From Cinclus cinclus (taxonomy: Eukaryota; Chordata; Aves; Passeriformes; Cinclidae): a DNA stretch of 64,000 nucleotides. The notes under the pieces are model-generated. The model ran no database searches. It was not told where the DNA came from and worked only from the letters and a program-made list of their open reading frames with translations. The DNA lies in contig NC_085049.1 of the NCBI RefSeq assembly GCF_963662255.1, positions 28,490,142 to 28,554,141 of the forward strand, given 5' to 3'. The translations under genes and the position numbers were made by a program. Position 1 is the stretch's first letter. Each line of letters starts with the position of its first letter. Below are positions 25,001-38,049 of the stretch, one piece after another.

Positions 25001-28000
25001 CTCCCCCAGCAGAGCTTACCACTGTTGGAGCAACTCAGCTTTACTGTCAATTTGTAGTAGTAGTAGTAGTCCTGGGGTTTTGTGGTGCATTTCTCTGCAC
25101 TTATTACAGTCTTTTTTTTTTTTTCCCTGAAAAATCCTTAAACAAAACCCAGCAAAAAGAAATGCCAATTGACCTCTTTTTTTCTTATTCACAACTTCTC
25201 ATAGTCTGTTTGGGCACCCTGATACCTGAAGCTGCGGCTACCGTGACCAGAGAAAGTGGGCAAAAGAAAGGTTTTTGCAGTTGTTAATATGATTACCATG
25301 ACCAGTCACTTTTAATATGTATTTATTCCTATCTGACAGGGAGATAAATATTTAGTGAAATCATTGTAATTGTTCTCTCCAGTTTTTGACCCTGGCACAA
25401 AACAGTTTTGTTTTCTTGGGCCTTCTGAAGACCTTGTACCTTGTAACCCATCCTCTGCCCTCCCTACATCATCTCAACACCTCAGCTCCTGCAGCACTCG
25501 AGTACAGAATGTGAATTTCCCTCTGCTCACAGGTATCAACACGTTAGCATTGACGGTGTATGTAATGCATGTGCCTTGGGCAATAGGCAGGCTGAATGCT
25601 GCTTTGTAACAGATACAGTATTCCCACAATTTTAGGTCCCCAAAGTATCATCTACAGCCCAACCAGGAGGAGTCAGAGTCCTACCTGGCCTTCACAATGC
25701 ACCAAAGGAGAAGAGGGCCTTTAAAGCCCATCGATCTTTCCATGCAGAGATTGTGATCAGTAAATCACAGCCTTCTCTTAGCCTGTGTTTTTGGCTTGTC
25801 CTGGCACAAACTTCCCACAAGAATGGTTCTCATTTCTGCTGAATCAGCCTTACAATTACGCCCACTGAGCGGATGATAACAAGAGAGAAGTGTTTTGTCA
25901 GCATGCAGGGTACAAATGTATCATGTGTATGGAATTGTATCATCTGTATGGAGTAGACTGATACAGCTGGAGGAGTTACTCCACCAGATACTGTCCTTGG
26001 GTTCTCAGAGGTCAAGAGTAGGGCTAGAGACAGTGTCTTCTGATTTAAGGACAGCCACTGGGAACAGCCAGCCATATCTGCATCTCTATATACCCACAAT
26101 GTACTCCATAAACAGATTTATCAACCCATCGACACACATTTTTAATGTACAGGGCTGCTTGTGGTAAAGCTCAGGGCTACTTGCTCTTGCATAACTCTTG
26201 AGGTTTGGTTGGCTGAATTTTACTTTTCATAAGTCATTTGATAATATGCAAAACAAAAAAACGGGAGGAACATAAAAATTATATTAGGCACACCAATAAC
26301 AGACTGACTGGGCTCCTAGCTGAGAAACAAGTTCTCATCAGATAGGAAAGCACAGGGAGAAGAACAAAGGAAGAAAAAAATTGGTTTTGGATCAGAATAA
26401 AGAGGAACGTATTGTTATCATTTGCAGCCACAGAGTGATGCATCTTTTTTTTTAATTTTTAGCCATTCTTTGCTGTTGGCCATGACAGGGACACCTTTCC
26501 CTGCATCTGGCAAAGTGTCTGAGTCAGCTGCTCTCACAGGAGAGATAATGTCCCTGTTTGTGCCAGGCGTGAGTGAGGCAAGAGGAAACACTCTGCTCTG
26601 TTCAGCCCTGCTCCACCCTGGCCCTAAACACCTGAGTTCACCACCACGCTGGCCAGCAGCCCAGTCCTGAGCCCATTCCCCTTCCCAGGGAGGGAACTGC
26701 TGCTTTGCCATGGCCCAAAAAACTGAACACCACAAGACTGACCCTGTTCAGTAGCTCGGTGATGTCTGGAGGCTCATGGCTGAAGGCAGTGCAAAGGGGT
26801 TTGGAAATGAATCAGAGGGCTCCTCAACTCCACATTGCTAGCCAGAAGCCAATCTAATTAGTAGCCACCAAGACCTGCTGCCATCTGCTCTTGAGTTGCT
26901 TGTCTGAGCCTGGTCCTGAGTTCAAATTTCTACACAAGGATACAGATCTACAGTGGACCTGTTATCTCATTTTTTTATGTTTTCAGCAGCATAATTGGGC
27001 ATTAGATCAGCTCAGGAACAAAACACACCTCTTGCTATATGCAGTAGCTCAGACTAGGAGGAAGCAGGGCACTCCATCTTCTCTGGTTTCTGGGGACAGA
27101 GGCCTCTGGGACTCTGTTCTCTGTATCTGGTCCCCCACTTTGGCTTACTAGCATTCATAGTCTGTGATTTTATGGAACACACCCCACTGGAGCTCTCTTC
27201 TGGGGCTGTGCTTCTCTTTTTTTTCCTTCTCCTTCATGATTTGCTCCCTATACTTACTTAGTGAGGTTTTGGTGTATTTGTTTCGGTGTGGGTTTTTTCT
27301 TCTTTTTTATTATTATTTTTTTCTCCTTCTGGGATACTGAAGTTATTCCTTCCTCTGAACATGTGTTAGTTTTTTTTATTTCTGTAGGCCAGTGTCTCTT
27401 TCACCTGATAGCTGTGTAGCTGCACCTGGATGTGGGTTGTTTCCTCCCTCAAACTCCATTGCACCCTGGCTCCTCACACGATGAGGTAAGAGGGGCTTTT
27501 ATTGTACCAGTGGACTTTGCCCATCCCTCTCTGGGTCTGAACAGACCAGCATTATTTCACAAGTGCTAAATCCACTCACAATGGTTTTAAATGGTTGAGC
27601 TGCTGAGCCAGCTGAACAGCAAACACCAGAGGGGAAACCACATTTCGTGAGCACTTCAGATTCCTTCAGACTGTACGTGGAGCCATTAAGAGTAAAGTAA
27701 AAGCCCTTTGACACAACTCCCTTCGGCAACTTTTTCACAACCACATACCAAAAAATGGGGGCTGGCCAAATAATTGGTCCAGAGTCAGCTCCCAATAATG
27801 TAGCATGCGAGGATGGAGTTCAAATCTGTTCTGGTTAAAAGAAAACAGCAGCACAGTGTATTGTGTTGTAGCATATCAATTCTTTGCTGGATGTGTGCCT
27901 GATTAGTGTGGCTTGCCAGTCACCATGTGCAAAAGATGAGAAAAAACCCAGGTCCAATGTTACATACTAATAGTTTTTATTGTATTTGCATCTGTTAGCT

Positions 28001-28934
28001 CTTTGCCTTATTTTTTACAACTAAGTGAAGAAGAACCCAGATGGTATTTCTGTTGGCTTCTGATAACCATAGAATGACTAGACCTTCAGCTAACATAATC
28101 AGCTAAGAAATATTCAAGAATTCAAGCAATTATCCCATTGCAGTAATGTAGATGAAGACCTGTGTAAAGGAGCTGCTATTCCTGTCTCTGTCCAGACAAA
28201 TTCCTTAAACAAATTCTTTCACAATGATCTGAGTTAGCTTAGGCACTCAGTGATGGAGGTTTCCTAGCCCAGTCTTGATAGAGTGATTACTTTGAGCATT
28301 GCTTTGAGGCAACAGGAATAATTGATTGTGGTCATGAGGAAGGATGAACCTCCCTGTTCCAGCTTCAGTCAGCAAAAACTGTGTGGCCACAGCCTGAAAT
28401 CACACAGCAACATACAGCAACATTTCATTACATTTTGAATCAGCCAGAAGGAGGTGCAAAGTTCAAGCTGAAAAGTTGCATCAAGAACCTGTATGGTCAT
28501 TCTGAATCAGAATTTCTGTTTAACATATTTAGCTTGTTTCACTTTGGCTTTGTGGTTTCATCCTGCATCATCATGGTTGAGTGACTCTAGTTCCAGCAAG
28601 AAAGGTGCAAACACAGCTGTGTGCCTGAACTTTTGAAAGTGTGCCAAAATTTGTTTCCAATGGATGTTGAAGTTAACATTCAGCAGGGGAAAGAATTATG
28701 TGTGGTCTCTTATTGACAGCTTCAGTCAATGCTCTTCTTTACACTGTGTGAAGTAACAGAGTGGTCTCTGGTGACTAAAAAAATCTTCAACAATTCCTTC
28801 AAGAATTGATGGAGATTAAGAATTTAACCAGTGAGAATGAAGATGAAACCAAAGAATATTGCTGCTCCATGGCAATTCACTTATCCAGAGATGCTCAGTC
28901 TTTCCTTCCTCCTCGTGTCATCTCCTCCTGGTGT
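16083..28934. other. Long non-coding stretch, no gene recognised
   Basis: Nearly 13 kb of AT-rich sequence without a recognisable transposon, RNA gene or exon. Small features are (ATT)/(GTT) runs at 23728-23747 and the octamer palindrome at 24073-24091. The longest frames are 17723-18100 (+, 125 codons) and 20478-21014 (-, 178 codons). Neither shows a domain, signal peptide or splice context I can defend. The lack of recognisable repeats over this length is typical of avian intergenic DNA. Confidence 0.6.
24073..24091. promoter_or_regulatory. Octamer (POU/Oct) palindrome
   Basis: TATGCAAA (24073-24080) and TTTGCATA (24084-24091) are exact inverted arms separated by TGC. The left arm with the next base forms the canonical octamer ATGCAAAT bound by POU-domain factors. 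The facing half-sites resemble dimeric POU elements. The octamer is seen directly; function is inferred. Confidence 0.35.
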
Positions 28935-29065
28935 GCCCTTGGATAGGTCAGTGGTCATTTAACCATCTCTGCCTTGACTTAGTATCTGTAAAATAGGCAG
29001 GAAAACACCTCTTGCTGCATGTGGAGATTGTGAAATTAAGTTCATTGATATTCATAGCGTTCTTG
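28935..29065 (+). repeat. MIR-like ancient SINE (3' half)
   Basis: Sense-strand MIR landmarks occur in order: CCCTTGGATAGGTCA (for CCTTGGGCAAGTCA), ATTTAACCATCTCTG (for CTTAACCTCTCTG), CTTAGTATCTGTAAAATAGG (for CTCATCTGTAAAATGGG), ACACCTCTTGC, then GGAGATTGTGAAATTAAG (for GAGGATTAAATGAG). This is the best preserved of the MIR-like relics here and the only one in sense orientation. Confidence 0.7.
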
Positions 29066-32000
29066 GAGAACTAGAGAGAGAAGAACTTGGTTCTTACACA
29101 AATGCTGGGAGAGTATTTCTGTACTGTTACTTTCTGCAGAAATACTCCTTCAGTAAAACATAGGTTACAGAAGAATCATTGGCCACCCTTTGTCTCTTGT
29201 TAGATTGGTAGGAGCAGTTATTTTTCTCACATAAGCAAGGTGTGTGGTGAATTTGGGCCTTCTTTTAAATCTCACAAAATATTATTCAGTTATGTGACTG
29301 AAAAAAACAAAAACTCCTGCAAATATGCATAAATATGAGGGAAAAATAAAGAAAAAAACCCCAAGAGAGCATGAAAAAGACACAAACCAGAACATTATCT
29401 AATTTTCATGTTCTCATTTCTCTAAACCTGCCAACAGGATTCCCCCAGAACTTCCAGCACTCGCTGAACCTTGACCCAAGCAGCTTCATGAGAAATCTTT
29501 TCCCCAAAGGTTATTTTGGATAGAAAGTTCTAAGATCCTGTGTATGATGGCTTTCACAGCTGTAATTACAGAGTCACATATCTGATTCATGTAATTTGAC
29601 AAGAAATTATAGCTTGGCTAGCTCAAAGGAATGTGTCAAGGTGTATGGTAACTGGTGATGTGGATCTTGCAGCCTCTGCACTTGGGCCCTTCCATCATTC
29701 TGATGTCCAGTTCAAATGTTTCTGTTATATGTTTACATACCTGAGGCAGTCTAGATTACAGTAGTAGAGCTCATTTCTTGTATTGCCTTTCCTCAGAGAC
29801 AGTTTTATAAACACTTGACTCACAAGCCAGGGAAATGGCAGTGAAAATGCCCATTCAGCCTTTTGTACTTGGAGAAGCTCACACTTCAGCGTGTGGTTAT
29901 TGTATGCCTGAAGCACTGCCCATTTTTGGTTCTCAGAAGAGAAACATGGCAAAATAATACAGATTTTACAGAAAGGGCTGGGGAATGGTGATTTGGACTG
30001 GAGGCTTTCATTTCTCATGGTGAGGGGAGATTCTGTACCTGTGTGTCAGTTGGGGGCAAACAGAGAGAAGCACGGATCAGCTCTCAAGCACAGGCTGGAA
30101 TGAAAGTGAGAAGGGCAACTGTTTGGCCAAAGACAGGAAAATTCAATTTAGGTGTGTTTTAACAGATATGTCATGTTGCAGAATATTGCCAGTCCCAAAG
30201 ATATCCCGGTGTTTTACTGTTGGCCAGATAGCAGAGCTGCATTGCCACCACCATCACCATTATGGTGACTCACTAAAACCAAAACTTGTGCACTTGAATC
30301 TGCAAGGTACAAGCGTGGGTGGATGTATCTGTATCTCAGTGTGTGAAAGGGCTGCAAGAATGAGATGGTGGCCCTGAGGGCTGTGGCTGAAGAGGGGGTG
30401 GTGCAACAAGAGAAGTCACTGGTGCAGCACGGCAGTGGTAGGAGGGTTGTCCTGGTATGGTTTGGCGTGGCTGTTGGCTGACCTTGTCCCCCAAACAGGG
30501 TATAGCCATGTTGACTTGCTGTCACTGGGAGTAGGTCATGGGCCCCTGAGCATCCCCTCAATCTCCTGTGCTGCACAGGTGCCATTTGTCACACTAGGTC
30601 CTGTTCCAGGTCACCTCCTGCCCATCCCCACAGCAAGAGCCTGTGCCTCCTGGGCCATGCTCCCTTTCTGCTCTCCCTTTAAGCTTTACAAGCTTTATAA
30701 AGAAATTCTGCTATTTTTAATGAACTTTTATAGCAGACAAGATCTAGTTTTCTCTTCCCTTACCTCAGCGTATGTGGCAGCACCCCTTGACCCAGGTAAT
30801 TCCTTCCACCCCTTCCAATTTGCTCTTTAGAAATGTCTGGGCTTCATTATACTGCTTTTACAGAGCCCATTTTTTGTCCCTCACCACTTTTAACATTTAG
30901 TTGTGACCTGAACTCTGACTTTTCTGTGGTAATCAGACATGTCCAGTGCAGTGTGGGAAGAGGCTCCCTCCCTCAGAAAGATGTTGCTACTTTTCTTTCA
31001 CTGCCCCTTGTAAGGTAGAGTGTGAGGGTCCGGATCAACCACTGGTGTAAGGATGCTCCAAGGGTTTATTTAACTCCACATGTGCCTCATTTTCCACAGA
31101 TTCCTTAAAACCCAGAGTCCAGTTCCTCAAGATGAAAAATGTTATCCCTGTGTTTAGGAAGGACCTAAGCAAACATTCATCCCAGGTGGGAAAGCTAGCC
31201 ATGTCCAGGTAGAAGGGGCAGGAGGAATGTAAGGGGAGGAGGGGAAATATCACATCTGACAATGGAACCAAGAACCAATTAGTACGGATGGCAAGAAATA
31301 GTCTCCTTCTTCTCAGCACATTGGGACCACATTTGTCTGTGTTCTAGTGTGAGTGTTGCTGGTTTCTGGGAGCAGCACAGGTAATGCTACGGACACTTTC
31401 AGGTCCTGGCAGATGGGGAAGAAAAGCATAAGGTCACTCATGCTCCAAAGTGTAATTACCTATTTCACAGCTGTCTTTTGACCAACTAGGGCACAGTGAA
31501 TCGCTGCCCAAGTCCTATAAAGGCTTTACTCTCAAGGAGCAGACTGAATCTTGCAGTCTGGGTAGCATCCACTGGTGAGAGCAATCACTATCACTGTTAG
31601 GGCCTTCCCTGCTTCTCCCACTGGCTACACCAAGACCTGAACCTTCAGATTACTGATCTGAAGTGAGGGGTAGCTGCCACTGAAAGGAGGGATTCTGTTG
31701 TCTGTACATGCTCTCATGGCCATGCAGTCCCAGTGGTGGACAGCTCTGTGATCGTCCCAGGAACCACTGCAGGACAGCAAACCAAAGCATTAACCCTGCC
31801 AAAAAGTGGTTAGTTTTCTTTGAATTTATCTCTCTCAACCAGCTTTGACAGAGTCAAATGAATGGCATAGGTGATGGAATGTAACCCTGGCAGTGGGATC
31901 CTGTTTGAAAGGCTGGAGTAACTGTGTTCTTTTAGTTAAAAACACAGTGAGATAAGCTCCTCAGACTCCTGATGACTGGATTGCACACACTGAAGCAATT

Positions 32001-34109
32001 AGACTTATTTTTGAAAGGCTCTTTCTCGATGCAGACTTTAATTATCCAGGCCCAAATTACAGAACCCAGATAGTGCTACTGAAGTCCACTGGGGCAGGCA
32101 ATTGCTTTGTTGGTGCTACAAGTCTGCCACCATTCCAGGAATGGCTGGAGGAGAGGAGAGGTCCTGGAGCACTAGAGAGTGTAAACTGCCTGCTGCTGCA
32201 GAAGCAGGTGAATACATGCCCAAACCAGGAACTTGTAAGCACATCACAGCCTTGAGGCACAAGTCAAAGCCACAAAATACCAAAAAAACTGAAAGTCTAA
32301 CCCAGCTGTGAGCACACTTTCTGCATGCTCTTATCAGATTTAGACTGAAAGTGGGATGTGAGAGATGGGATTTACTGTGCTAAAGGGGACTTTCCAGTTG
32401 TTTTCTGGGCATCTTGGAGAAGTCCACACTGTTAGACCTGTAGCTAAATCTATTTATCTGCCTTTCTAAAGTCTGCCTGCTGTAGATCTGCTCAAAATCT
32501 GAACACTGAAAGTAAACTATGCAATTACTTGAGATTATTCAACTTCAACAAACTTTCCTTGCAAGTTACTTGTAAACCTGTCTTTATTTCCACAGATGTA
32601 TTTTCCATTCAAGGTATTCATGAAGCAACTCCTGCCAAAAAAATTTCAGTGTAGGGTCTGTTTTCCAGAAAGATTTTTTTAGCTGTTTACTCTTTTTACT
32701 TTTGAAGTATGAATGATTCCCTAAATGGTGAGGTATTAGTTCTGCTTCTCATCCCAGAGGACTGTAATTTTTTTTTATCCAAAGAGTAAGAAACTATAAA
32801 AAGAAAGACGTAACATACAATATATAACCTCTTTTGCAGTATGAACATGGATTGCATTTCCTCCCTTGAACACCCATTTGTGCACAACGTAACACCCAGG
32901 CAAGAAAACATAAAAATGTAAATCTAATAAAACTATGGAGCCATTTAGTATCAGCCCCAATCTTTGCTCTGCAATATCCATTTGGGGCTCTAACAGACCT
33001 AGCTGTGGCAATATGTGTGACTTCCAGCTGCCCACAGGGTTGTTCCTGGTTACTCTTGCTGTGCTGGGAGTGGTGGAATGATGTTGTCTCAGTCACTCCC
33101 ATTCCAAGTCTGGGACATTGGCTCAAATCACCCATGAAACAGGGCTGTGTTGAGATGCCAGATCGTGAGCTGCAGCAGCTGAGGTACACACCTAAACACA
33201 TTTAATGGGCCTTTTGCTGCTGAAAAGAACTGTCCTGTATAGCTCCCTCCTTCCCTCTTCTCCCTGCAAATCTTTATTGAAGGGTTGGAGGCGAGAGTCA
33301 GGGGGCAATAACATGAAGAAGTACAAGCAAATCAGCCAGAGTGTTTCTATCAAAGCCATACTTCCAATTTATAAACCTATGTTTTCTGAAGTAAAAGGAA
33401 ATTGGTAATGGTGATCTTGTTGGTTGCTCTGTTTCTATCCCAAATGTATTTTTCAGATCCCAGCTCTCTCAGGATGTACTGTGCTATACCTTACCAGCAT
33501 ACTGCTCTCTGCCTGGTTTCTTGTCAATGGCAGGTGTGTAAATAAAGGAAGGTGAAAGTTTCACTTGGAAGCCACAAATAGAGACATCCAGGGAGAAAAA
33601 TGCATCATTCAAATTAAATAATGTCAAAAATTGTATTATATTTTAATCTTTTTTTTACCTTTTAATAGGTAAATGAATATTTTAAATTAAAATATTTTCA
33701 TTCCAGTTTTATTTATTTTCTTAGCACTTGGCTGGCTGGCATAAATCAGGTAAGGTTGCACAGTCTTGTGCCTTTTTTTCTATTCCAGCACCATTTCCTT
33801 TTTGCATCTCTCTCTGCACTGTTTGAGGTTTTGTTGGTCTTCCTAGAAGTCAGGATGGGAAAACAGACTCCTTAGAAACACACAAAACAAGAGAATTTTT
33901 GTAAGGGAGAAAGTGGATTAATGGGAGATATTTCTTGCTAGTCCTAGGTGTCACTTATGGAGCACTGGTGTCCGACTTCCCTAATGCAAGCTACCACCTG
34001 TAGTCTGGTCAGCAGTTGTGCCATGGCCTGTAGAGAACTGAAAAGCATATTTATTTTTATCTTGCTATTGGCTTATGGAATTTGAAGGTACCTTTTTTAG
34101 CTTGCATAA
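29066..34109. other. Non-coding stretch, no gene recognised
   Basis: Mixed sequence, somewhat richer in GC between 30200 and 30800. Frames such as 30435-30830 (+, 131 codons), 30214-30585 (-) and 32794-33201 (-, 135 codons) overlap each other and carry no recognisable domain. No transposon was recognised with confidence. Confidence 0.55.
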
Positions 34110-34330
34110 CTGTAAATATTGTTACTGGACCTCCCGACCTTTTTTCAGTGTTTGCTCACCCCAATATTTGACCTTCTAACCTGCCCCAGGAGATGGCAAA
34201 TTCCACAGGTTGATGACATGCTGGATGAGGGAGTCCTGTTACAGACACTTTCAATTTTGCTGAGTGAGCTCCTGTTCATGCTTCAGAATAAGCAAAAAAC
34301 TTTGGGGACTGATCAGTTCTCCTTAGAACC
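34110..34330 (-). mobile_element. Ancient CR1-type LINE fragment
   Basis: The + strand reads like the reverse complement of an old amniote CR1/L3-type 3' region: GGCAAATTCCACAGGTTGATG, a GATGAGGGAGTCCTGTT block (for GTGTGAAGAAGTACTTCCTT), TTTCAATTTTGCTGAGTGA (for TTTAATTTCATTGGGTGA), and CTCCTGTTCATGCTTCAGAA (for CCCCTGGTTCTTGTATTATGAGA). Decay is heavy, so boundaries are approximate. Confidence 0.55.
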
Positions 34331-35124
34331 TTCTTAAATCTTGATTGCCTTTTCCTGCTGTCTCCTAAAAGAGGACAAAGGTCCATTGTTTTAATTTTAG
34401 TTACCTGCCTAGCCATGTAAATGTTGTATAAGAAATGCTCAGAGGTACTGTGCAACTGCTTCAGACACAAGACCCTCGGTCTAGAAATAAAAATTCCTGT
34501 TTCTGTATTGTATCACAGTTAACTTTCATGGCTGTTCCTGCTACTCCATCCAGGAGCTCTTTGAGCAGGAGTGAGTCATTCATTACAGCGTGCAGTGCGC
34601 ATTCCCTGAAATCTTCATAAACCCACAGCTGGAAACTTCCAAGAAGATATCTGCTATGCATTCGCTGATCAGAGCACGGACTTAAAACAGGCTTTTAAAT
34701 GTACTTTCCACTGAAAAACACTTTTTTCCCCTCTGCCATTGACCACTCCTCCCCTCACCTCACACCTGTCAAGTCACTCCACTTACTGGACTTTCTGCTT
34801 GTCTCAGGTATTGTCCAGAATCCTGATTCAGGATTCTGCCAACTTGTTCACCATCTTGTCATGAATGGGGTTTTAGGTCACTTCAAGAATTATCATCAAA
34901 GGTGTTTGTGAAAGTGATTTTAATGTGATGTTATAAAAACATGACTTAAAATGTTTAATGGCAAACTTCACTCTGTTATTATACAGCACAGTCATTTGAA
35001 CAGTGATTCAAAACTACCAAGGCACAAGTAAAAGAAAAACCATCAAAGTTACCAAGATAAAAACAAAGTTACCCGGGCACAAATCAAAGTGATCATACTA
35101 CAGGGTTATGTGCAGCATCAATCA
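34331..35124. other. Non-coding stretch with one hairpin
   Basis: No exon or further transposon recognised. The 23-nt inverted repeat at 34816-34838 lies here. Confidence 0.55.
34816..34838. repeat. Perfect 11-bp inverted repeat, 1-nt centre
   Basis: CAGAATCCTGA (34816-34826) and TCAGGATTCTG (34828-34838) are exact reverse complements around a single T. There is no T-run or other sign of a Pol III or intrinsic terminator. It may be a dyad protein-binding site or chance. Confidence 0.85.
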
Positions 35125-35310
35125 CTTACCAAAAATCTGCTGCCGGTAAAAGGTCTCTGCTTTGAGAAGCAATCTTGAGGGTTGTCACAGTGCAAGGGGA
35201 AATCACTGCCATGCAGTCAGGCTGCTTAGCCAGGAAAGCTCAAAGAAGGCTCACTCGGGCCTTTATTTATATCACAAAGTGGTTGGCTTGCAGTCAATTT
35301 GCATGTGATA
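35125..35310 (-). mobile_element. Possible LTR fragment of an endogenous retrovirus
   Basis: A moderately GC-rich, non-AT block sits in AT-rich DNA and ends with GGGCCTTTATTTATATC. On the minus strand this gives overlapping AATAAA-type poly(A) signals followed by a CCCGAG(T) word, as at the R/U5 part of avian LTRs. I see no flanking TG..CA ends, target-site duplication, primer-binding site or internal coding region. If real, it is a solo, decayed LTR piece. Confidence 0.25.
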
Positions 35311-37259
35311 GTAAAGGTATGCATGAGACTCCTTGTACCCACAACTTTCTTTGTTCCTTGATAAATGAGTCTTGGAAAAGCCACTTGCTATTCATGTGTT
35401 AATTAAATGATTGGTGTTCCAAGCTCATGCCTCGATGCTCACTGGGTCAGCTCTGCTCCTTTGAGGGTTTTCAGAAAGCAGACTGAAACCAGAGGAGTTC
35501 TTGGTCCATTTGAAGCTTATGCCTTTATGTGCTTTGGAGTCTGAACCAAACTAGATTCGTTCCGTTAAGGGGTTTAATCCATTACACCAGTGGGTAACAC
35601 TCCCTCTCCTAGCACTGTGTATTTCCTGATCATAAGCATACAGGAATCTGTGTGCATTCACCTGTGTTTTGTGCTGCCTGCTGGCTTCCCTGTGAGGTGC
35701 CACAAAGGACATCTTAGCAGCATGGATATACTTGGGGCAGTCTGTGTAGTGGTGCACACTCTACACCTCCCTGCTCTAGAAACAGATTGGATGCTCTTCT
35801 CAGTCTGGCAACTCAGGGAACCTTTGACTTTCTGGGCTTACTTATTTGAGTATTTTAAGGGCCAGAGGTGCTGGTGGTCACTTTTGGCTCTTCACTTAAC
35901 CTCGAAGTGGATTGAAAGAGAAAACTATAAACCAAAAATTTGCAGTAGTTTATGAGATTTTAAATCAGTGAAGCTGATTTTTTTTCATCTATTTTACCTG
36001 GACTTTAAATTCGTGGTAGACCTGAAACTTTCCATTGAGTGGAATGGTTTAATATACAGGGAGTTAATTTGACTTTTTATTTAGCATCATTTTCTTGTCC
36101 TCTCTTTACCATCAGTTCCTGGCTTAATGGTGTCTCTATTTTTCCTCTTATTGTCTAGTTCTAGGAAAGACTAACATTTATCTCTCCCAGTCTTTATAAA
36201 GTACATTTTCACTAACTGTCATAGTTACCTGTGCAACTTTCACTAATCATGTCTCTTAATGAGCATAGCTACTCCCACGTCTTCAAAAGCTGCTCTGCAC
36301 CTTATATCTCACTGGAGATACATTCTGCAGGTTTGGGGAGTCCCAGTCTTTCTTTCTAGTTAAGGAGCATTGTCCTGATTATTACCAAGGGCACAAATCT
36401 TACAATTTTCGTTTCTTTGACATGGGCTGAAGAAACAAAAATTGTGACCCCAGAGTGACTTCCCCACTGCCAAGTCTAAGAATGATTAAGATCATTTCAG
36501 ACAGAAAAAACAGCTACAAAATTTGGACCCTGGTGCCACCTACTCAGGGCTGGAAGCTGTGCCCTAGGCAATGCTTCATATTCTTCCCTTCTCCACAGTT
36601 GTCTGAAGTGCAGATCTGGACTTGAATTTCTGAGGTTTGATGGGTGTCTGTGATCTGGGCTTTTGATTCCATTTCATCTCTAACAGTCTCTTTTTTCCAA
36701 ACCCTTGGGTAGCTGCCCTTTCCGAGAATGCACGCTGTGCACAAGAAACACCCCTCTTAAAAAACACAAACACTCAGAATAGGAACACAGAGAACTGAAA
36801 CAGCTTCACCAAGAAGTTTTGTTTCTCTAAAAACCCTACATAGGAAACCTTGGCCTTTTCACTCCCTCAGTATTTGCTGTATTTATTTCTTTTTCTCCTC
36901 TCCAGATTGAGAGCACTTTCTGCCAAACAGAGAAGGGCTTTGTGAGATGAGGGACAGATCAGACTTATGCAGCTTGTAGAGTATGTGCTGCCTCCTTCTG
37001 AGGGCTGAAGGCTGATCTCTTCATCTGCTGCCCTTCCTTCCCTAAAAAGCATCTCTTTTTTGTACTATCCCCCTTCTTACCTTTATTTTTTTGGAAAAAG
37101 GCTCTTAACTGCTCTTGGCAGAACAGAGCAGACATCCTGCTGCTGGTTTTTCTTCAAAGGGGAGCGGAGGAAAAAAAAGCAGAACTGAGGTTTCAAAGGA
37201 AATTGGCTGCCAAAGCTGAGGAGCAAATGATAGAAGCGGTGGATATTTCCCCCAAACAG
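35311..37259. other. Non-coding stretch, no gene recognised
   Basis: AT-rich sequence without recognised exons or transposons. The 121-codon + frame at 35590-35955 has no domain I know. The last 150 bases become purine-rich as they approach the CpG island. Confidence 0.55.
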
Positions 37260-37700
37260 GGATTCTCCCCTCCCTCTTCCCCCGGCGTGACTCACGTGCG
37301 GGCTGGTGCTGTCCCTGTCCGAGGCCATCCCTGTGCCCCAGGTCTCTCTGTCTCGCTGTGCGGCCGCAGCGGGAGCGGAGCGCTCAGTGCTCCCGGAGGC
37401 GCTCAGCGCTGGGCCGGGACGCGGCTGCTGGAACAGACCCGCTATTCATGTGCCTGCCTTGGCATCGCCTGGGGGGCGAGAGAGGGGGTGGCAGCCGATT
37501 CTTCATTGTCCAGGCAGCCATGGAACAAGCGCCCCTCTTAGACTTTCCATGACACTCGCTGCTCGTCTGCGCTACCTCTGCGAGCCCAGCTGAGCCCCAT
37601 GAGCTCACTTGGGCAGGGACCTGCTGATGCAGCCAGTGTACCAAGAGGTTCCTGGCGCGGGCTGTGCCGCCACACCAGCCATCCCAATCTCTTCCCTCCC
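37260..37700. promoter_or_regulatory. Orphan CpG island with AP-1/E-box composite
   Basis: About 30 CpGs lie in 330 bases (37281-37610), flanked by CpG-poor DNA, so this is a probable promoter island. At 37287-37298 a TGACTCA (AP-1 type) overlaps a CACGTG E-box. The same bases give a minus-strand donor reading CACGTGAGTC (GT at 37295-37294), so a minus-strand transcript starting inside the island could splice there. On the + strand an ATG in strong context (37519) opens only a 10-codon frame. Frames of 95-122 codons on both strands reflect GC-rich, stop-poor DNA. I cannot name a gene. Confidence 0.55.
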
Positions 37701-38031
37701 TCCCCAGCACACTGCAGGATGGACAGATGAAAAACGAAGAATCGAGGTGCACGAAGTTGTGCCTGCTAGTTGCTGCTCAGATAGTGTTACACCTCGGAGA
37801 ATATTCGCATTTTACTCTTTTTACGGTCCCTTCTTGTTTTCCTCCCCAGCCAAAATGTCCTTCCTTTCCCCTCCCCAACACTTTTTTTTTTTTTTTTTGG
37901 GTTGAATTTGATATGTCTGGTCTTAGTGAAATGAAAACTTGCTTTTTGCTGAAGTTAAAAACAACTGTGAATGACACAGGAATGGAAATGTGTGCAGCCG
38001 GAATCAAGTCACGGAGTAGAAAAACATGTTG

Positions 38032-38049
38032 TTATTATTATTATTATTA
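38032..38049. repeat. (TTA)6 microsatellite
   Basis: Six uninterrupted TTA units. Confidence 0.95.

Noticed and set aside
27499..27795. 98-codon minus frame with aromatic-rich segments
   Set aside because: Considered as an exon, but I recognise no family and see no clear acceptor and donor pair.
36529..36545. CTCF-like word GGTGCCACCTACT
   Set aside because: It matches only the central part of the reverse consensus and departs over the flanks. Too weak without a matrix score.
37384..37752. 122-codon minus frame in the CpG island
   Set aside because: No domain, weak start context, and competing frames of similar length on the + strand.
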